Counted from the stretch's first letter, positions 52,422 through 61,184 are shown. The stretch is 64,000 bases of DNA from CAZUDI01 sp964618975 (GCA_964618975.1 CAZUDI010000002.1:62001-126000); one strand, 5' to 3'. Notes: generated by a model from the letters alone, not told the origin. A program made the numbers and translations.

Positions 52422-53720
52422 ATGTATGACTTTCTGCTGACGCCCGCCGAGCGGGCCGTCCGGGACGAGGTCCGCACCTTCGTGCGCGAGGAGATCTCCA
52501 GCGAATTCCTGCGCTGCATGGACCGCGACGAGATCGTCTACCCGCGGGAATTCGTGGAGCGCCTGGCGGCCCTGAACCTGCGTGGGATCCGTTTCCCGCA
52601 GGAGTGGGGCGGGCGGGGCCTGAGCTGGGTGGCCGAGGTGGCGGCCACGGAAGAGATCGGCTGCCTGGGCATGGCCCTGGGCTGCGCCTTCGTCATGCCC
52701 TCCATCGTGGGCGAGGCCCTTAACCGCTTCGGCAGCCAGGAGCAGAAGGAGCGCTACCTCAAGCCCTACCTTGAGGGCAAGCTCGTGGCGGCCGAGGCGC
52801 TGACCGAGCCTAGAGGCGGCTCCGACTTCTTCGGCGCCACCACCCGGGCCGTCCTTGAGGGGGACCATTTCGTCGTCAACGGGCAGAAGCGCTTCGTGGT
52901 GGGTGCCGACGGGGCCGATTTCTTCCTGGTGTACTGCCGCACCAACTTTGCGCAGGAAGCCTCCAAGTACGAACGCATCAGCCTGCTGATCATCGACAAG
53001 GGTCCGGGGGTGGAGACCGAGTACCACTACGGGCTGATGGGCTGCCGCGGTGGCGGCACCGGAAGACTGGTGCTCCGGGACGTGCGGGTGCCCAAAGCCA
53101 ACCTGCTGGGCGAACTTAACGGCGGGGCCCTGTGTTTCAACCAGATGATGATCCCGGAACGCCTGACCTCGGCGGCGGGGTGCCTGGGGGTCTGGGGGGC
53201 CCTGGACCTGGCCGTGCGCTATTCCACCCGGCGCGCGGCCTTCGGCCGGCTGATCCGCGCCTTCCAGGCGGTCAACTTCCTGGTGGCCGACTCCATCACC
53301 CAACTCGACGCCGCGCGTTCACTGACCTACATGGCGGCGCGGGCCGTGGATGCGGACTATCCCAACCAGCGCCGTATCGTCAGTCAGGCCAAGCGCTTCG
53401 CGACCGAGAGCGCCTGGAGTGTGGTCAACAATGCCATGCAGGTCATGGGTGGCATCGGCTATACAGATGTCTACCCCATCGAGCGCGCCCTGCGCGACAC
53501 CCGGCTGGCCCTGATCTGGACCGGCACCAGCCAGATCATGAACCTCCTCATCCAGCACGAGTACTACGACGAGGTCCTGCATCAGCCCTATGACCGCCGC
53601 CACATGGAGAAGGACGCCATGCACCCCGACGAGAGCGAGCGCTGCTTCACCGACGACGACATGTGGCGCGTGCACTCGGGCGACGCCGGAGGGGAGACGG
53701 CGGAAAGCCAGGCCCCCTAG
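52422..53720 (+). CDS. Acyl-CoA dehydrogenase (second paralogue)
   Basis: A 432-residue FAD-dependent acyl-CoA dehydrogenase close to the one at 5351: TEPRGGSDFFGATTRAVLE, NGQKRFVVGADGADFFLVY and GGIGYTDVYPIERALRD. As in its paralogue, the MCAD Glu position is Thr (IWTGTSQI), and a Glu in MIPERLTS lies where IVD/LCAD have their catalytic base. AAGGAGGT at 52410-52417 sets the start at 52422; the open frame extends back to 52338. The C-terminus has an extra acidic tail (DESERCFTDDDMW) absent from its paralogue. Its stop overlaps the convergent MBL gene by 4 bases. Confidence 0.92.
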   Translation: MYDFLLTPAERAVRDEVRTFVREEISSEFLRCMDRDEIVYPREFVERLAALNLRGIRFPQEWGGRGLSWVAEVAATEEIGCLGMALGCAFVMPSIVGEALNRFGSQEQKERYLKPYLEGKLVAAEALTEPRGGSDFFGATTRAVLEGDHFVVNGQKRFVVGADGADFFLVYCRTNFAQEASKYERISLLIIDKGPGVETEYHYGLMGCRGGGTGRLVLRDVRVPKANLLGELNGGALCFNQMMIPERLTSAAGCLGVWGALDLAVRYSTRRAAFGRLIRAFQAVNFLVADSITQLDAARSLTYMAARAVDADYPNQRRIVSQAKRFATESAWSVVNNAMQVMGGIGYTDVYPIERALRDTRLALIWTGTSQIMNLLIQHEYYDEVLHQPYDRRHMEKDAMHPDESERCFTDDDMWRVHSGDAGGETAESQAP

Positions 53721-54727
53721 AGCGCCTGGTACAGGGCCGGGGGACCGGGATCGACCAGGCGGGCCCGCTCGGCATTGACGAGCAGCTCCAGATGCACCAT
53801 GATCTCGGAGATGGCCAGCAGGGTATCGTCCTCGGGCACATGCGGGAAGACCTCCCCGATGAGGGCGTAGATGGGGCGCGACTGGCGTTTGAGGGCCTGC
53901 CAGACCCGCTCCATACGCTCCGCGTGGTGTGCGCTGTAGGCGGCGATGATGCCCGGGAGGTCCTCGAAGTACTCGCCGTGGCCCGGGAAGACATACTGTA
54001 CCTCAAGGTCCGTCAGCTTTTCCAGCGAGTCCAGGTAGACGCGCAGGCTCTGGTAGTCCGGGTCGCGCAGGCGTTCGCGGCGGATCTCCATCAGCGGGTT
54101 GGGCGTGGTGTGCTTGAGGAGGTGGTCCCCGCTGAAGAGGATCTGCTGCGTGCCCTCGTACAGGCAGCAGTTACCCGGCGAGTGCCCCGGGGTGTGGATC
54201 ACCCGCAGGTGATAGCCCTCCCCCATAAACTCGTCGCCGTCCTCCATGAGTTCGAAGTCCTCCAGGGGATCGCAGAATTCCCGGATGAGGGCATAGCGCC
54301 GGCGGATCCGGTGGACCTCGTCTGCGGGCAGGCCCACCATGGCCATGTAGTCCAGGGCCTCACCGCTTAGAACATCCTCTTCCAGGTTGGCCGTGCTCAG
54401 CCTCCAGGCATCCTCGGGATGGACGAAGCACTCCACCGGCCGTCCGGTCTCGCCGCGGATGGCGGCGGCCAGCCCGAAGTGATCCACATGCCCGTGGGTG
54501 ATGATGATGCGCTCCACGTCCGTCAGGTCCCGTCCCACATCCTGAAGACGCCCCTGAAGGAAGTCCAGCGAGCCGGGGTACTTGGGCCCGGCATCGATCA
54601 GTGTCAGGGACCGGGCGCCGAGCACATAGACGTTGGCCGTGCCCAGGTCCGGAAAACCGGGCATGGGGATCGGCACGGCATGGATGTTCGCAAGCTGCGG
54701 AAACGGCAGCATCGGCGTCGTTCTCAT
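53717..54727 (-). CDS. MBL-fold metallohydrolase
   Basis: A 336-residue metallo-beta-lactamase fold hydrolase with the metal motif THGHVDHFG (about 74-82), the second His in HTPGHSPGN (about 180), Asp in SGDHLL and final His in PGHGEY. About 260-330 is the C-terminal helical domain often seen in thioesterase-like MBL proteins. Possible substrates include acyl-CoA or other thioesters, since it is convergent with an acyl-CoA dehydrogenase, but this is not proven. GGGAGGATCT precedes the start on the minus strand. Confidence 0.9.
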   Translation of the reverse strand: MRTTPMLPFPQLANIHAVPIPMPGFPDLGTANVYVLGARSLTLIDAGPKYPGSLDFLQGRLQDVGRDLTDVERIIITHGHVDHFGLAAAIRGETGRPVECFVHPEDAWRLSTANLEEDVLSGEALDYMAMVGLPADEVHRIRRRYALIREFCDPLEDFELMEDGDEFMGEGYHLRVIHTPGHSPGNCCLYEGTQQILFSGDHLLKHTTPNPLMEIRRERLRDPDYQSLRVYLDSLEKLTDLEVQYVFPGHGEYFEDLPGIIAAYSAHHAERMERVWQALKRQSRPIYALIGEVFPHVPEDDTLLAISEIMVHLELLVNAERARLVDPGPPALYQAL

Positions 54728-54953
54728 TCAGATCCTCCCCAGAGACCCGCAGCCGGTCAAGCGCACCTCCTCTCCGTCCGCCGGGACTCTTTCTGCCGAT
54801 GGATCGCTGATCGTCACCCTTCGGCAGACCTTCCCTACCATATCCGCCTGGGGATGGAAACCCTTCTTCCCCTTCAGGTTGTCCTACATGACAATCAGAC
54901 CACGGCCGATAGCCGGCCCCCTTATAATTATGTATTAGCTTGCATATGAAATG

Positions 54954-55074
54954 CACGCGTGGCCTGCCGCGTGTGCGCGGGTTGAGATAAGCGATACTCG
55001 AGCTCCTTCCCCCCGGATGTAGCAGGGTATCAGTCAGTCCCCGCCCCAGGCGTTGCCGCCCGGGGCGGGGTTTT
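54954..55074 (+). ncRNA. Candidate small RNA ending at a strong terminator
   Basis: A hairpin with arms CACGCG (54954-54959) and CGCGTG (54968-54973) follows the TATAAT at 54923, and the region ends in a perfect terminator. No -35 is evident and no homology is known to me, so this is only a candidate of about 120-145 nt. Confidence 0.35.
55039..55074 (+). terminator. Rho-independent terminator without an upstream gene
   Basis: Arms CCCCGCCCC (55039-55047) and GGGGCGGGG (55062-55070), followed by TTTT and, after CG, TCTTTT. Confidence 0.75.
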
Positions 55075-55167
55075 CGTCTTTTGGGGCCCGGCCTTGGGAG
55101 GACGGCCCGGATGAATCGCATCAGCCCCTTGCGGGGCACTCCCGCCGCGATGCCGGAAAGGTCTACC

Positions 55168-55235
55168 GATCATGGGTATGTCCCAGGGACAGCCCTGCCT
55201 TCCCTTGACGAAGCCAGCCGTAAGGGCAGGCGCCC
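55168..55235 (+). repeat. Dispersed hairpin repeat, variant copy
   Basis: The left end GATCATGGGTATG-TCCCAGGG matches the family with two bases missing; the rest diverges but keeps GAAGCC and a GGGCAGG end. Confidence 0.6.
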
Positions 55236-55441
55236 CCTGGCGCTTAAAGACCCCTTCTCTGAAGCGACAAGATCTTCCCTGGCGCTCCAGGGCCCGCAGG
55301 TATCTGTGGTGCATAGTGCCGACCGCCTCCCTCTCCCGGTGCGAGCCCCCCTTGCCCACGTTCACTATCTTTCCCCCGGGAAGGGGCTCAAGTCCCGCCG
55401 TTTCGCACCGACACGTATGCTTACATGGGGAGTTTATTGAA

Positions 55442-56194
55442 ATGATACCAATGAGATCCAGGATGGTCAGGTTTCTGGTCACAGCCCTCGTGGGGGTGTG
55501 CCTCGCCGCGGGCTGTCATGCCGTCGGCGAAACCGCGGCCCAGACAGCCAGTCGGCAAACATCCGGGCTACAGGTCGTCTCCCGCACGTTGAGCGAGGCC
55601 TTCAGCGCCGGAGAGATCGGAGCCCCCGTCCTTTCCGGCTCGCTGCCGGCGCTGGAAGCCACCTTCAGGAACAACACGCCGTCCCCCCTCGCAATCGTCA
55701 TCCCGGCCGGCACCCTCATCCAGCCCGCGGGTTCCAGGCACGGCCGGATCGTGGTCCTCGAACACGCCGCCGCCGACCTGGCCCCCGACGAAGGGGGAGG
55801 CTCGCTATGCGTCGTGCCACTTATGGCGGCCACCCTGGACATGGTGCCCAGCCGTGCCGATGCGCCTCTCGTGAAGATCGTCATGGCCGACGGGGAGTTG
55901 AGCCGTCTGATCATGTGCGCGGGCTTTGCGCGGCAGCCCTTCGCCGTCCAGCAGTTTGCCGTCTGGACCGTTATCGGCAACCCGGCCCGCGAGGCCTACC
56001 ACATGCTCGTCGACCGTAGCGTGCCCGGGGGCAGTTTCATCCTTATCAACGAGGACCACATCACCGCCATCAGGGCCCTCTTCGAGGAGGCCGGGATCGA
56101 CTCCCGCAGATATACCCTGTTCACGGGGATGCATTCCGAGGCAGGCCCCCGCGAGACCACAGACACCATCAGGGACCCGGAGCGAATCAGTTGA
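55442..56194 (+). CDS. Secreted lipoprotein, unknown function
   Basis: A 250-residue lipoprotein: signal sequence and lipobox LAAGC (about residue 24). The mature part has a beta-sandwich-like beginning (ATFRNNTPSPLAIVIPAGTLI), found in several surface proteins of unknown role, then a mixed alpha/beta part ending with the segment RALFEEAGIDSRRYTLF. GGGGAG at 55427-55432 sets the start at 55442. The open frame extends back to 55172 through repeat-derived sequence. No family is firmly recognised. Confidence 0.72.
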   Translation: MIPMRSRMVRFLVTALVGVCLAAGCHAVGETAAQTASRQTSGLQVVSRTLSEAFSAGEIGAPVLSGSLPALEATFRNNTPSPLAIVIPAGTLIQPAGSRHGRIVVLEHAAADLAPDEGGGSLCVVPLMAATLDMVPSRADAPLVKIVMADGELSRLIMCAGFARQPFAVQQFAVWTVIGNPAREAYHMLVDRSVPGGSFILINEDHITAIRALFEEAGIDSRRYTLFTGMHSEAGPRETTDTIRDPERIS

Positions 56195-56212
56195 ACCCCC
56201 GACAAGCCCTGG

Positions 56213-56265
56213 GACCAGATCTGCCGCAGCGATCGGCATGGGGTGAGACCCTCAGGCCATCAAGC
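56213..56265 (+). repeat. Weak fragment of the dispersed repeat
   Basis: The end GAGACCCTCAGGCCATCAAG matches the right flank of copy 1 (GCGACCCTCAGGCCATTCAAG) almost base for base. Confidence 0.45.
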
Positions 56266-56293
56266 GCTTCTGCGGCGGAGTGTGGTCCGGGCC

Positions 56294-56758
56294 TCAAACG
56301 GCTGAGGGGTCGTTGCGATGCCTGTCCCACTGCGTGCGGATCGCATCCCGGTGCCGGGCGGTATCCTCCATGAGCTGACGGCGGACCTTGAGGAACTCGG
56401 CCGCATCTCCCGCCAGGGTCTCGAGGTAGCGGCTCTCAAGGAGGGAGTTCTCGATGCTCAAGGCCACCGAAAAGGACTCTACCGCCCGCATCTGACCCAC
56501 CCTCCCGATCTGGCCTTTGATATAGTCCAGGGAGGACTGAAGGGCCGCCGTGGTGAAGCGGCCGGTGAAAACGATGCGGCCCTCTTCGAGCATATTCCCC
56601 AGGGACTGCAGGAGCTCGGCATGTCGGAACTCCTGGGCGGCGCAGTGCTCCCAGAAGTCCCGCTGCTCGGGAAAGCGCTGGGCAAAGGCGCGCTACAGAC
56701 GGCCGATGGCGGCCTCGTGCGCGCTCATCAGATTGAGCTCCGCCCGCTGGGGGCTCAC
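56294..56758 (-). pseudogene. Ferritin-like diiron protein gene with in-frame amber codon
   Basis: The frame is coding-like over 154 residues but has TAG at codon 22 (56695-56693). Both flanks read as one rubrerythrin/ferritin-like protein: HEAAIGRL before the stop, RAFAQRFPEQRDFWEHCAAQ and EFRHAELLQSLG (ExxH) after it. Relatives usually have Tyr in the LY position, so TAC or TAT to TAG is the simplest change. GTG at 56758 overlaps the cyclase stop as GTGA; ATG 56728 is the alternative start. It may be a nonsense mutation, a sequencing error or a readthrough gene. TAG is a normal stop elsewhere in the window, so general recoding is unlikely. Confidence 0.75.
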
Positions 56759-57663
56759 GGCTCCCCCTCCACGGGCTCGCAGGTGAAATGGATCGCCTGC
56801 GGCGAGGAAGGCACCACCGCGCGTCCCAGGCCGATAATGCCGCTCGCGCTCAGCTCGAAGGCATCGTGGTGGACGATGACGGGCTCCCGACCCTCCACAT
56901 AGATGAACGACCCGTTCGAACTCTGGTCGATCAGGACGAACCGTCCGCGGTGATACTCGATACGGGCATGCGAGCGCGAGGCGATCTCATCGCTGAGCAC
57001 CAGGTCGTTACAGTCCTGGCGGCCGAGGGTCACCACCGGGTTGGCGCTGGATACCTGCAACGCCTTCCCGCCCAGGGCCAGCTGCAGCCGGCCGCCCTGG
57101 GGCGGTAGCTCGAGGTCAGGCCTGAGGATGACGGTCTGATCATGTTCCTCCCATACGATCTCGTAGATGCAGAACTCCCCGCCCTTGCCCCTGATGGTCG
57201 TGCGGTCGACACAGCGGGCCTTCACCTTCCCGGCATGGAACAGGCGCTCGATCGTCGGATAGGTGGTGATGATCTGGCGCGGCTTGGCCAGGTAGACCAT
57301 GCGCGCCGCCATGTTGACGGCATTGCCGAAGACATCCCCCTCCTGCCGGATGACCGGCCCGGCGTGCAGCCCCACATGGATGTTCGGCCTGAGGTGGTCC
57401 CCGGGTGCGGGCAGGGTATCCAGGGAGCGCTGCATCTCGATGGCGGCCTGTACCGCCTGTTCCACCCCCTCGAAAATGCACATAACCTGGTCGCCGATGG
57501 TCTTGACGATCTCGCCCCCCCTGATCACGGCGACGTGGCTGATGGTCTGGATACAGGCGCTGATGAGCGCGTGGGCGCGCTCGTCCCCCAGGCTCTCGTA
57601 CATCCTGGTGCTGCCGGATATATCCGCGAACAAGATTGCCAGGATCAGGTCTTCTCCAGACAT
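56755..57663 (-). CDS. Class III nucleotidyl cyclase with FHA domain
   Basis: A 302-residue protein. The N-terminal ~165 residues are a class III adenylate/guanylate cyclase: metal Asp in FADISGST (about 13-20), second Asp in KTIGDQVMCIF and the transition-state pair in NAVNMAARM. The C-terminal part (about 205-275) is an FHA phosphothreonine-binding domain with TLGRQDCNDLVL, SRSHARI and SNGSFI. FHA may bind a phosphorylated partner, for instance of the PEGA kinase at 265, though they are far apart. A perfect promoter ends 6 bases before the ATG, so the mRNA is probably leaderless. The stop overlaps the ferritin-like gene (GTGA). Confidence 0.92.
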   Translation of the reverse strand: MSGEDLILAILFADISGSTRMYESLGDERAHALISACIQTISHVAVIRGGEIVKTIGDQVMCIFEGVEQAVQAAIEMQRSLDTLPAPGDHLRPNIHVGLHAGPVIRQEGDVFGNAVNMAARMVYLAKPRQIITTYPTIERLFHAGKVKARCVDRTTIRGKGGEFCIYEIVWEEHDQTVILRPDLELPPQGGRLQLALGGKALQVSSANPVVTLGRQDCNDLVLSDEIASRSHARIEYHRGRFVLIDQSSNGSFIYVEGREPVIVHHDAFELSASGIIGLGRAVVPSSPQAIHFTCEPVEGEP

Positions 57664-57987
57664 GCCAGAATATTATGAGCTTGACGGGAAGGTGTCAAGG
57701 CAAGAGATCTCCTCCCGGGGGGGGACTGCCCCCCCCATGACTCAAATCACCGCCGGATACACCCTCTAGGACCCAGGCTACCGATCCTGGCGCAGCCCTC
57801 CCGGTATCCCTTTCTGCCTTGCGGGCCCAAGCCCTCCACCCCCCATACACCGCCTCAGGGCCCTGGACCGGTTCTCTTTCCCGCAGCTTCTGCCTTTGCA
57901 CCAAAGGCCTTATTCTGCTAGAAGAGCCCCTATCACACAGAGCGGATCGAGGACCGTGGCCGAAAGCCGGCCGGGGGAGAGGAAACC
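57664..57987. other. Intergenic region with G/C run hairpin
   Basis: No gene. An 8-bp G/C-only stem (57717-57736, loop ACTG) lies between the divergent starts of the cyclase and the methyltransferase; it might act as an insulator or terminator. The rest shows nothing recognisable. Confidence 0.45.
57670..57698 (-). promoter_or_regulatory. Promoter of the cyclase-FHA gene, likely leaderless
   Basis: Minus-strand TTGACA (57698-57693), 17-base spacer, TAATAT (57675-57670), then TCTGGC and the ATG at 57663. The expected start of transcription falls at or next to the A of the ATG. Confidence 0.7.
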
Positions 57988-58701
57988 ATGCCACCGAGCA
58001 CACACGCCGCCTGGGACAGGCGCATACAACGCATGTTTGGCTCTATCGCCGGACGCTACGACCTCATGAACACGCTCATGACCTTCGGCCGCCACCGGGC
58101 CTGGCGCCGCGAGGTAGTGCGCCGTTGCGTGCCCGGCGGCCCGGTGGATGTGCTGCTCGACCTGGGCGCCGGCACCGGTGATATCGCCCGCGAGGCCCTG
58201 CGCCAGGGGGCCGCCGGGCGGGTGGTGGCGGCCGACCTCACCCCCGCCATGATGCGGGTCGGGCGCGCCCGGAGTGGCAGCGCGGGTATCCACTGGTCGG
58301 GCGCCGATGCGCTGGAGCTGCCCTTTGCCGACGCCACCTTCGGGGCCGTCACCGCGGGCTACCTCCTGCGCAACGTACCCGATGTGCGCCGGGCCTTCCA
58401 GGAGATGCTGCGGGTCGTCCGTCCGGGCGGGTACGTGGTGTGCCTGGACACCTGCCCGCCGCCTCAGACCTGGCTCAGGCCCCTGATCCTCGTGCACCTG
58501 GGCCTCGTGATCCCGCTTTCAGGCGGTCTGATCACCGGCCAGTGGGGGGCCTACCGCTACCTGCCACAGTCCACGCGGGCCTTCAAGACCCCCGCCGAAC
58601 TCCTGGAACTCATGCGCCGGGTGGGCTTCGAGGACCTGGCCGGACAGCGCCTCATGCTGGGCACCATGGGCCTGGTCAGCGGCCGCCGTCCGCGGGTCTG
58701 A
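57988..58701 (+). CDS. UbiE/MenG-type quinone C-methyltransferase
   Basis: A 237-residue SAM methyltransferase. FGSIAGRYDLMNTLMTFGRHRAWRR at the N-terminus, motif I LLDLGAGTGDIA (about 57-68), and NVPDVRRAFQEMLRVVRPGGYVV are typical of UbiE/MenG enzymes that methylate demethylmenaquinone or a ubiquinone precursor. In an anaerobe, menaquinone is the likely target. GAGAGGA at 57975-57981 supports the start. The gene is not with other men genes, so the final-step assignment rests on sequence. An incorrect longer substrate list cannot be excluded, since related enzymes methylate other aromatics. Confidence 0.85.
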   Translation: MPPSTHAAWDRRIQRMFGSIAGRYDLMNTLMTFGRHRAWRREVVRRCVPGGPVDVLLDLGAGTGDIAREALRQGAAGRVVAADLTPAMMRVGRARSGSAGIHWSGADALELPFADATFGAVTAGYLLRNVPDVRRAFQEMLRVVRPGGYVVCLDTCPPPQTWLRPLILVHLGLVIPLSGGLITGQWGAYRYLPQSTRAFKTPAELLELMRRVGFEDLAGQRLMLGTMGLVSGRRPRV

Positions 58702-58775
58702 AGGCTTGAGGATGCGTTGTGCATGACAACAGCGCAAGTGATACACATACACTCACAGCCTCACAAAGGAGGGTT

Positions 58776-59948
58776 ATGGCCCTCTTTCTGATCACCGTCC
58801 TCGGCGTCTACGCCGCGGTGCATGTCTACACCTTCCTGAAGGTAAGGGCGGCCTTTGCCCCGGGAGGGCCTGTGAGCATCGTGCTGGGGATCTGCCTGGC
58901 CTTCCTGACCCTGGCCCCGCTCCTGGTGAGGGTCCTGGAACAGGGGGGGTACGACCGGATGGCACGGATGCTGGCCGGTATCGGCTATACCTGGATGGGG
59001 CTGATCTTCCTCTTCTTCTGCATCTGTCTGGGCCTCGAGCTCTTCCGCATGGGGTACTCCGCCGCCGGGGCCCTGTTTTCGCGGGACTTAGCCCCGGGGT
59101 GGCCAGGTCCGCGCACGGCCCTGCTCCTGCCCCTGGGGCTCAGTCTGGGCCTGTGCCTGTACGGCTATGTCGAGGCCCGGCAGATCATCAGCGAGCATCT
59201 GACCCTCGTCTCGGAGAAAATCCCTGCCTCAGTTGGCCGCCTGCGGATCGTGCAGATCTCCGACGTGCATCTGGGGCTCCTCGTGCGCGAGGGTCGGCTG
59301 CGGCGCATCGTGGAGGCGATCCAGGCGGCCGGGCCCGATCTCCTCGTCTCCACGGGGGACCTCGTGGACGGCCAGATCGACCATCTCGACGAGCTGGCCC
59401 GCATCTTCGAGGAGATCCAGCCGCCCTGCGGCAAGTATGCCGTGACCGGTAATCACGAGTTCTACGCCGGACTGCCTTCCGCGCTCGCGATCACCTCCCA
59501 GACGGGATTCATCGTGCTCAGAGGCCGGGCCGTGACTCTCGCGGGCGGCATCCTCACCCTCGCCGGGGTCGACGACCCCACCGCGGCCGCCTTCGGCCTT
59601 TCCACAGGGACCCCGGAGGGGGAGCTGCTCGCGGGACTGCCGCAGGGGACCTTCACCGTGCTCCTCAAACACCAGCCCCGCCTCAGGGAGGCCTCACTGG
59701 GGGACTTCGACCTGCAGCTCTCGGGACATACCCACGCCGGCCAGATCTTTCCCTTCGGCCTGGTCACGCGCCTCTTCTTCGCCCGCCACGCCGGGTTCTA
59801 CGAGCTGCCCGCGGGATCCCGGCTGTATGTCAGCCGCGGCAGCGGAACCTGGGGCCCGCCGCTGCGCCTCCTGGCGCCCCCGGAGATCACCGTGATCGAC
59901 CTCGTCCCCCCGGGGTCAAGAACCCCACGGCAGCCATCAGGGGTATGA
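58776..59948 (+). CDS. Membrane-anchored calcineurin-like metallophosphoesterase
   Basis: A 390-residue protein with about four N-terminal membrane helices (first ~135 residues) and a calcineurin-like phosphoesterase domain of the YkuE/YaeI type: QISDVHLGLL (metal ligands D and H), STGDLVDGQ, TGNHEFYAG and SGHTHAGQ. Members hydrolyse phosphodiesters or pyrophosphates of lipids and nucleotides. AAAGGAGGG at 58765-58773 sets the start at 58776; the open frame extends to 58719. The stop codon (59946-59948) lies inside a repeat copy, so insertion or change of the repeat has set the C-terminus. Confidence 0.9.
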   Translation: MALFLITVLGVYAAVHVYTFLKVRAAFAPGGPVSIVLGICLAFLTLAPLLVRVLEQGGYDRMARMLAGIGYTWMGLIFLFFCICLGLELFRMGYSAAGALFSRDLAPGWPGPRTALLLPLGLSLGLCLYGYVEARQIISEHLTLVSEKIPASVGRLRIVQISDVHLGLLVREGRLRRIVEAIQAAGPDLLVSTGDLVDGQIDHLDELARIFEEIQPPCGKYAVTGNHEFYAGLPSALAITSQTGFIVLRGRAVTLAGGILTLAGVDDPTAAAFGLSTGTPEGELLAGLPQGTFTVLLKHQPRLREASLGDFDLQLSGHTHAGQIFPFGLVTRLFFARHAGFYELPAGSRLYVSRGSGTWGPPLRLLAPPEITVIDLVPPGSRTPRQPSGV

Positions 59949-60008
59949 TTCCCAGGGCAAACCCGAGGCCCCTGCTTGCCGCCGCAAGCGGCGGGGAATT
60001 CACCCCTG
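59935..60008 (+). repeat. Dispersed hairpin repeat, copy 3
   Basis: GGTATGATTCCCAGGG on the left and GGGGAATTCACCCC on the right match copy 2. The inner hairpin is CCGCCG-CAAG-CGGCGG, where copy 2 has CCGCTG and CAGCGG: two paired changes that keep the stem. Confidence 0.85.
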
Positions 60009-60086
60009 AGTGATAAGAAAGCACCGGCGCCGCCTTTCCGACCACTGAAGTCCTTGTGCCGGTCATGCTTTCGCGACCGCTGTCCG

Positions 60087-61184
60087 ATGAGTCTGAGTAA
60101 GAGCGCTATGATAAAAGCAAATGGAGATAATTGGTTGCAGCGTGCCCTGCCAGCCAGAGACACGGGTGCGTACCGGGTCTTCCTGTTCCTCACGTGCGTC
60201 TACCTCTTCGCCATGGGGGGACATACCACCCTGCTGGTCCCGCTCTACCTGTTTCTGGGCAACCAGATCTCCTTCCACACTGCCGTGGTGTGTCTCGTGA
60301 TGGACCTGGTGTGTTTCCTGCTCCTGTACCGGGGCCGGGTGAACACCTCGCTGGTCCTGTTTCTGGGTACCATCAGCTGCCACACCGCCCTGAGCATCGT
60401 CGTCTTCGGCGCCACGTCCTCACTGGGGGTGTATTTCATCACCTTCCTGGCCCTCGTGTTCTTCTGCGGCTGGAGACTGCGGGTCAAGGTCCTGTGGGGG
60501 ATAGGCCTGACGGGGCTGGCCGGCGGCATTACGGGCTACGCCCTCTTCCACCCCCCTCTCACAGAGCTGACCCCGGCGCAGCTGCTCTTCTGGAACACCA
60601 CCAACATCACGACCAACGCTCTGGCCATCGGCTTCGGCGTCTACTATTTCGCCCGCATCGTCGATACCAGCGAGGCCAGGCTCAGGCATCAGGCCGATCA
60701 TGACATCCTCACCGGGGTCCTCAACCGCAAGGCCATCCTCGACAGCCTGGGCACCGAGATCACGCGGGCCACAGCGTGCGGGACGCAGCTCTCCGTGATC
60801 ATTGGCGACATCGACCATTTCAAGCGCATCAATGACACCTATGGCCATCTGGAAGGGGACCGGGTGCTTAAATGCGTGACCGAGACCCTGTCCACCTCCC
60901 TGCGTGAAGAAGATTTCCTGGGCCGCTTCGGTGGGGAGGAGTTCATCATCGTGCTTCCCGGCTGCGCCGAGAAGCAGGCACTCACCGTCGCCGAGCGTCT
61001 GCGGGCCGCGGTCGCGGCCACCCGGATACTTACGGATATCGGCGAGATCCGCGTGACCATGAGCTTCGGCGTCGCGGTCATGCAGCCCTGGCGCGGCGAA
61101 AGCTGCGACGCCCTGCTGGCCCGGGCCGACAGCACCCTCTATCGCGCCAAAGACCTGGGCCGCAACCGCGTGGGTGCGGCCTGA
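60087..61184 (+). CDS. Membrane-bound diguanylate cyclase (GGDEF)
   Basis: A 365-residue protein with about six N-terminal membrane helices of a MASE-like sensor (FLFLTCVYLFAMGGHTTLLV and following) and a C-terminal GGDEF domain: DILTGVLNRKA, DIDHFKRINDTYGH and the active site GGEEF. The inhibitory site RxxD (REED) lies 5 residues before GGEEF, as in product-inhibited enzymes. It should make c-di-GMP in response to a membrane signal. The start at 60087 is uncertain (ATG 60108 also fits); neither has a good ribosome-binding site. The repeat copy 3 precedes it. Confidence 0.93.
   Translation: MSLSKSAMIKANGDNWLQRALPARDTGAYRVFLFLTCVYLFAMGGHTTLLVPLYLFLGNQISFHTAVVCLVMDLVCFLLLYRGRVNTSLVLFLGTISCHTALSIVVFGATSSLGVYFITFLALVFFCGWRLRVKVLWGIGLTGLAGGITGYALFHPPLTELTPAQLLFWNTTNITTNALAIGFGVYYFARIVDTSEARLRHQADHDILTGVLNRKAILDSLGTEITRATACGTQLSVIIGDIDHFKRINDTYGHLEGDRVLKCVTETLSTSLREEDFLGRFGGEEFIIVLPGCAEKQALTVAERLRAAVAATRILTDIGEIRVTMSFGVAVMQPWRGESCDALLARADSTLYRAKDLGRNRVGAA

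Larger units (their letters stand above)
54728..55441. other. Long intergenic region: AT-rich promoter island, terminator, repeat
   Basis: No protein gene is supported in ~710 bases. It has an AT-rich island with TATAAT at 54923-54928, a strong plus-strand terminator at 55039-55074 with no gene before it, and a repeat copy at 55168-55235. The AT island may serve the MBL gene on the minus strand, a small plus-strand transcript, or both. Confidence 0.55.

Noticed and set aside
56693..56695. Pyrrolysine at the amber codon
   Set aside because: TAG is used as an ordinary stop for ugpA, typA, fdhA, prfC and an acyl-CoA dehydrogenase here, and no Pyl context or methyltransferase is present; a mutation or error is simpler.
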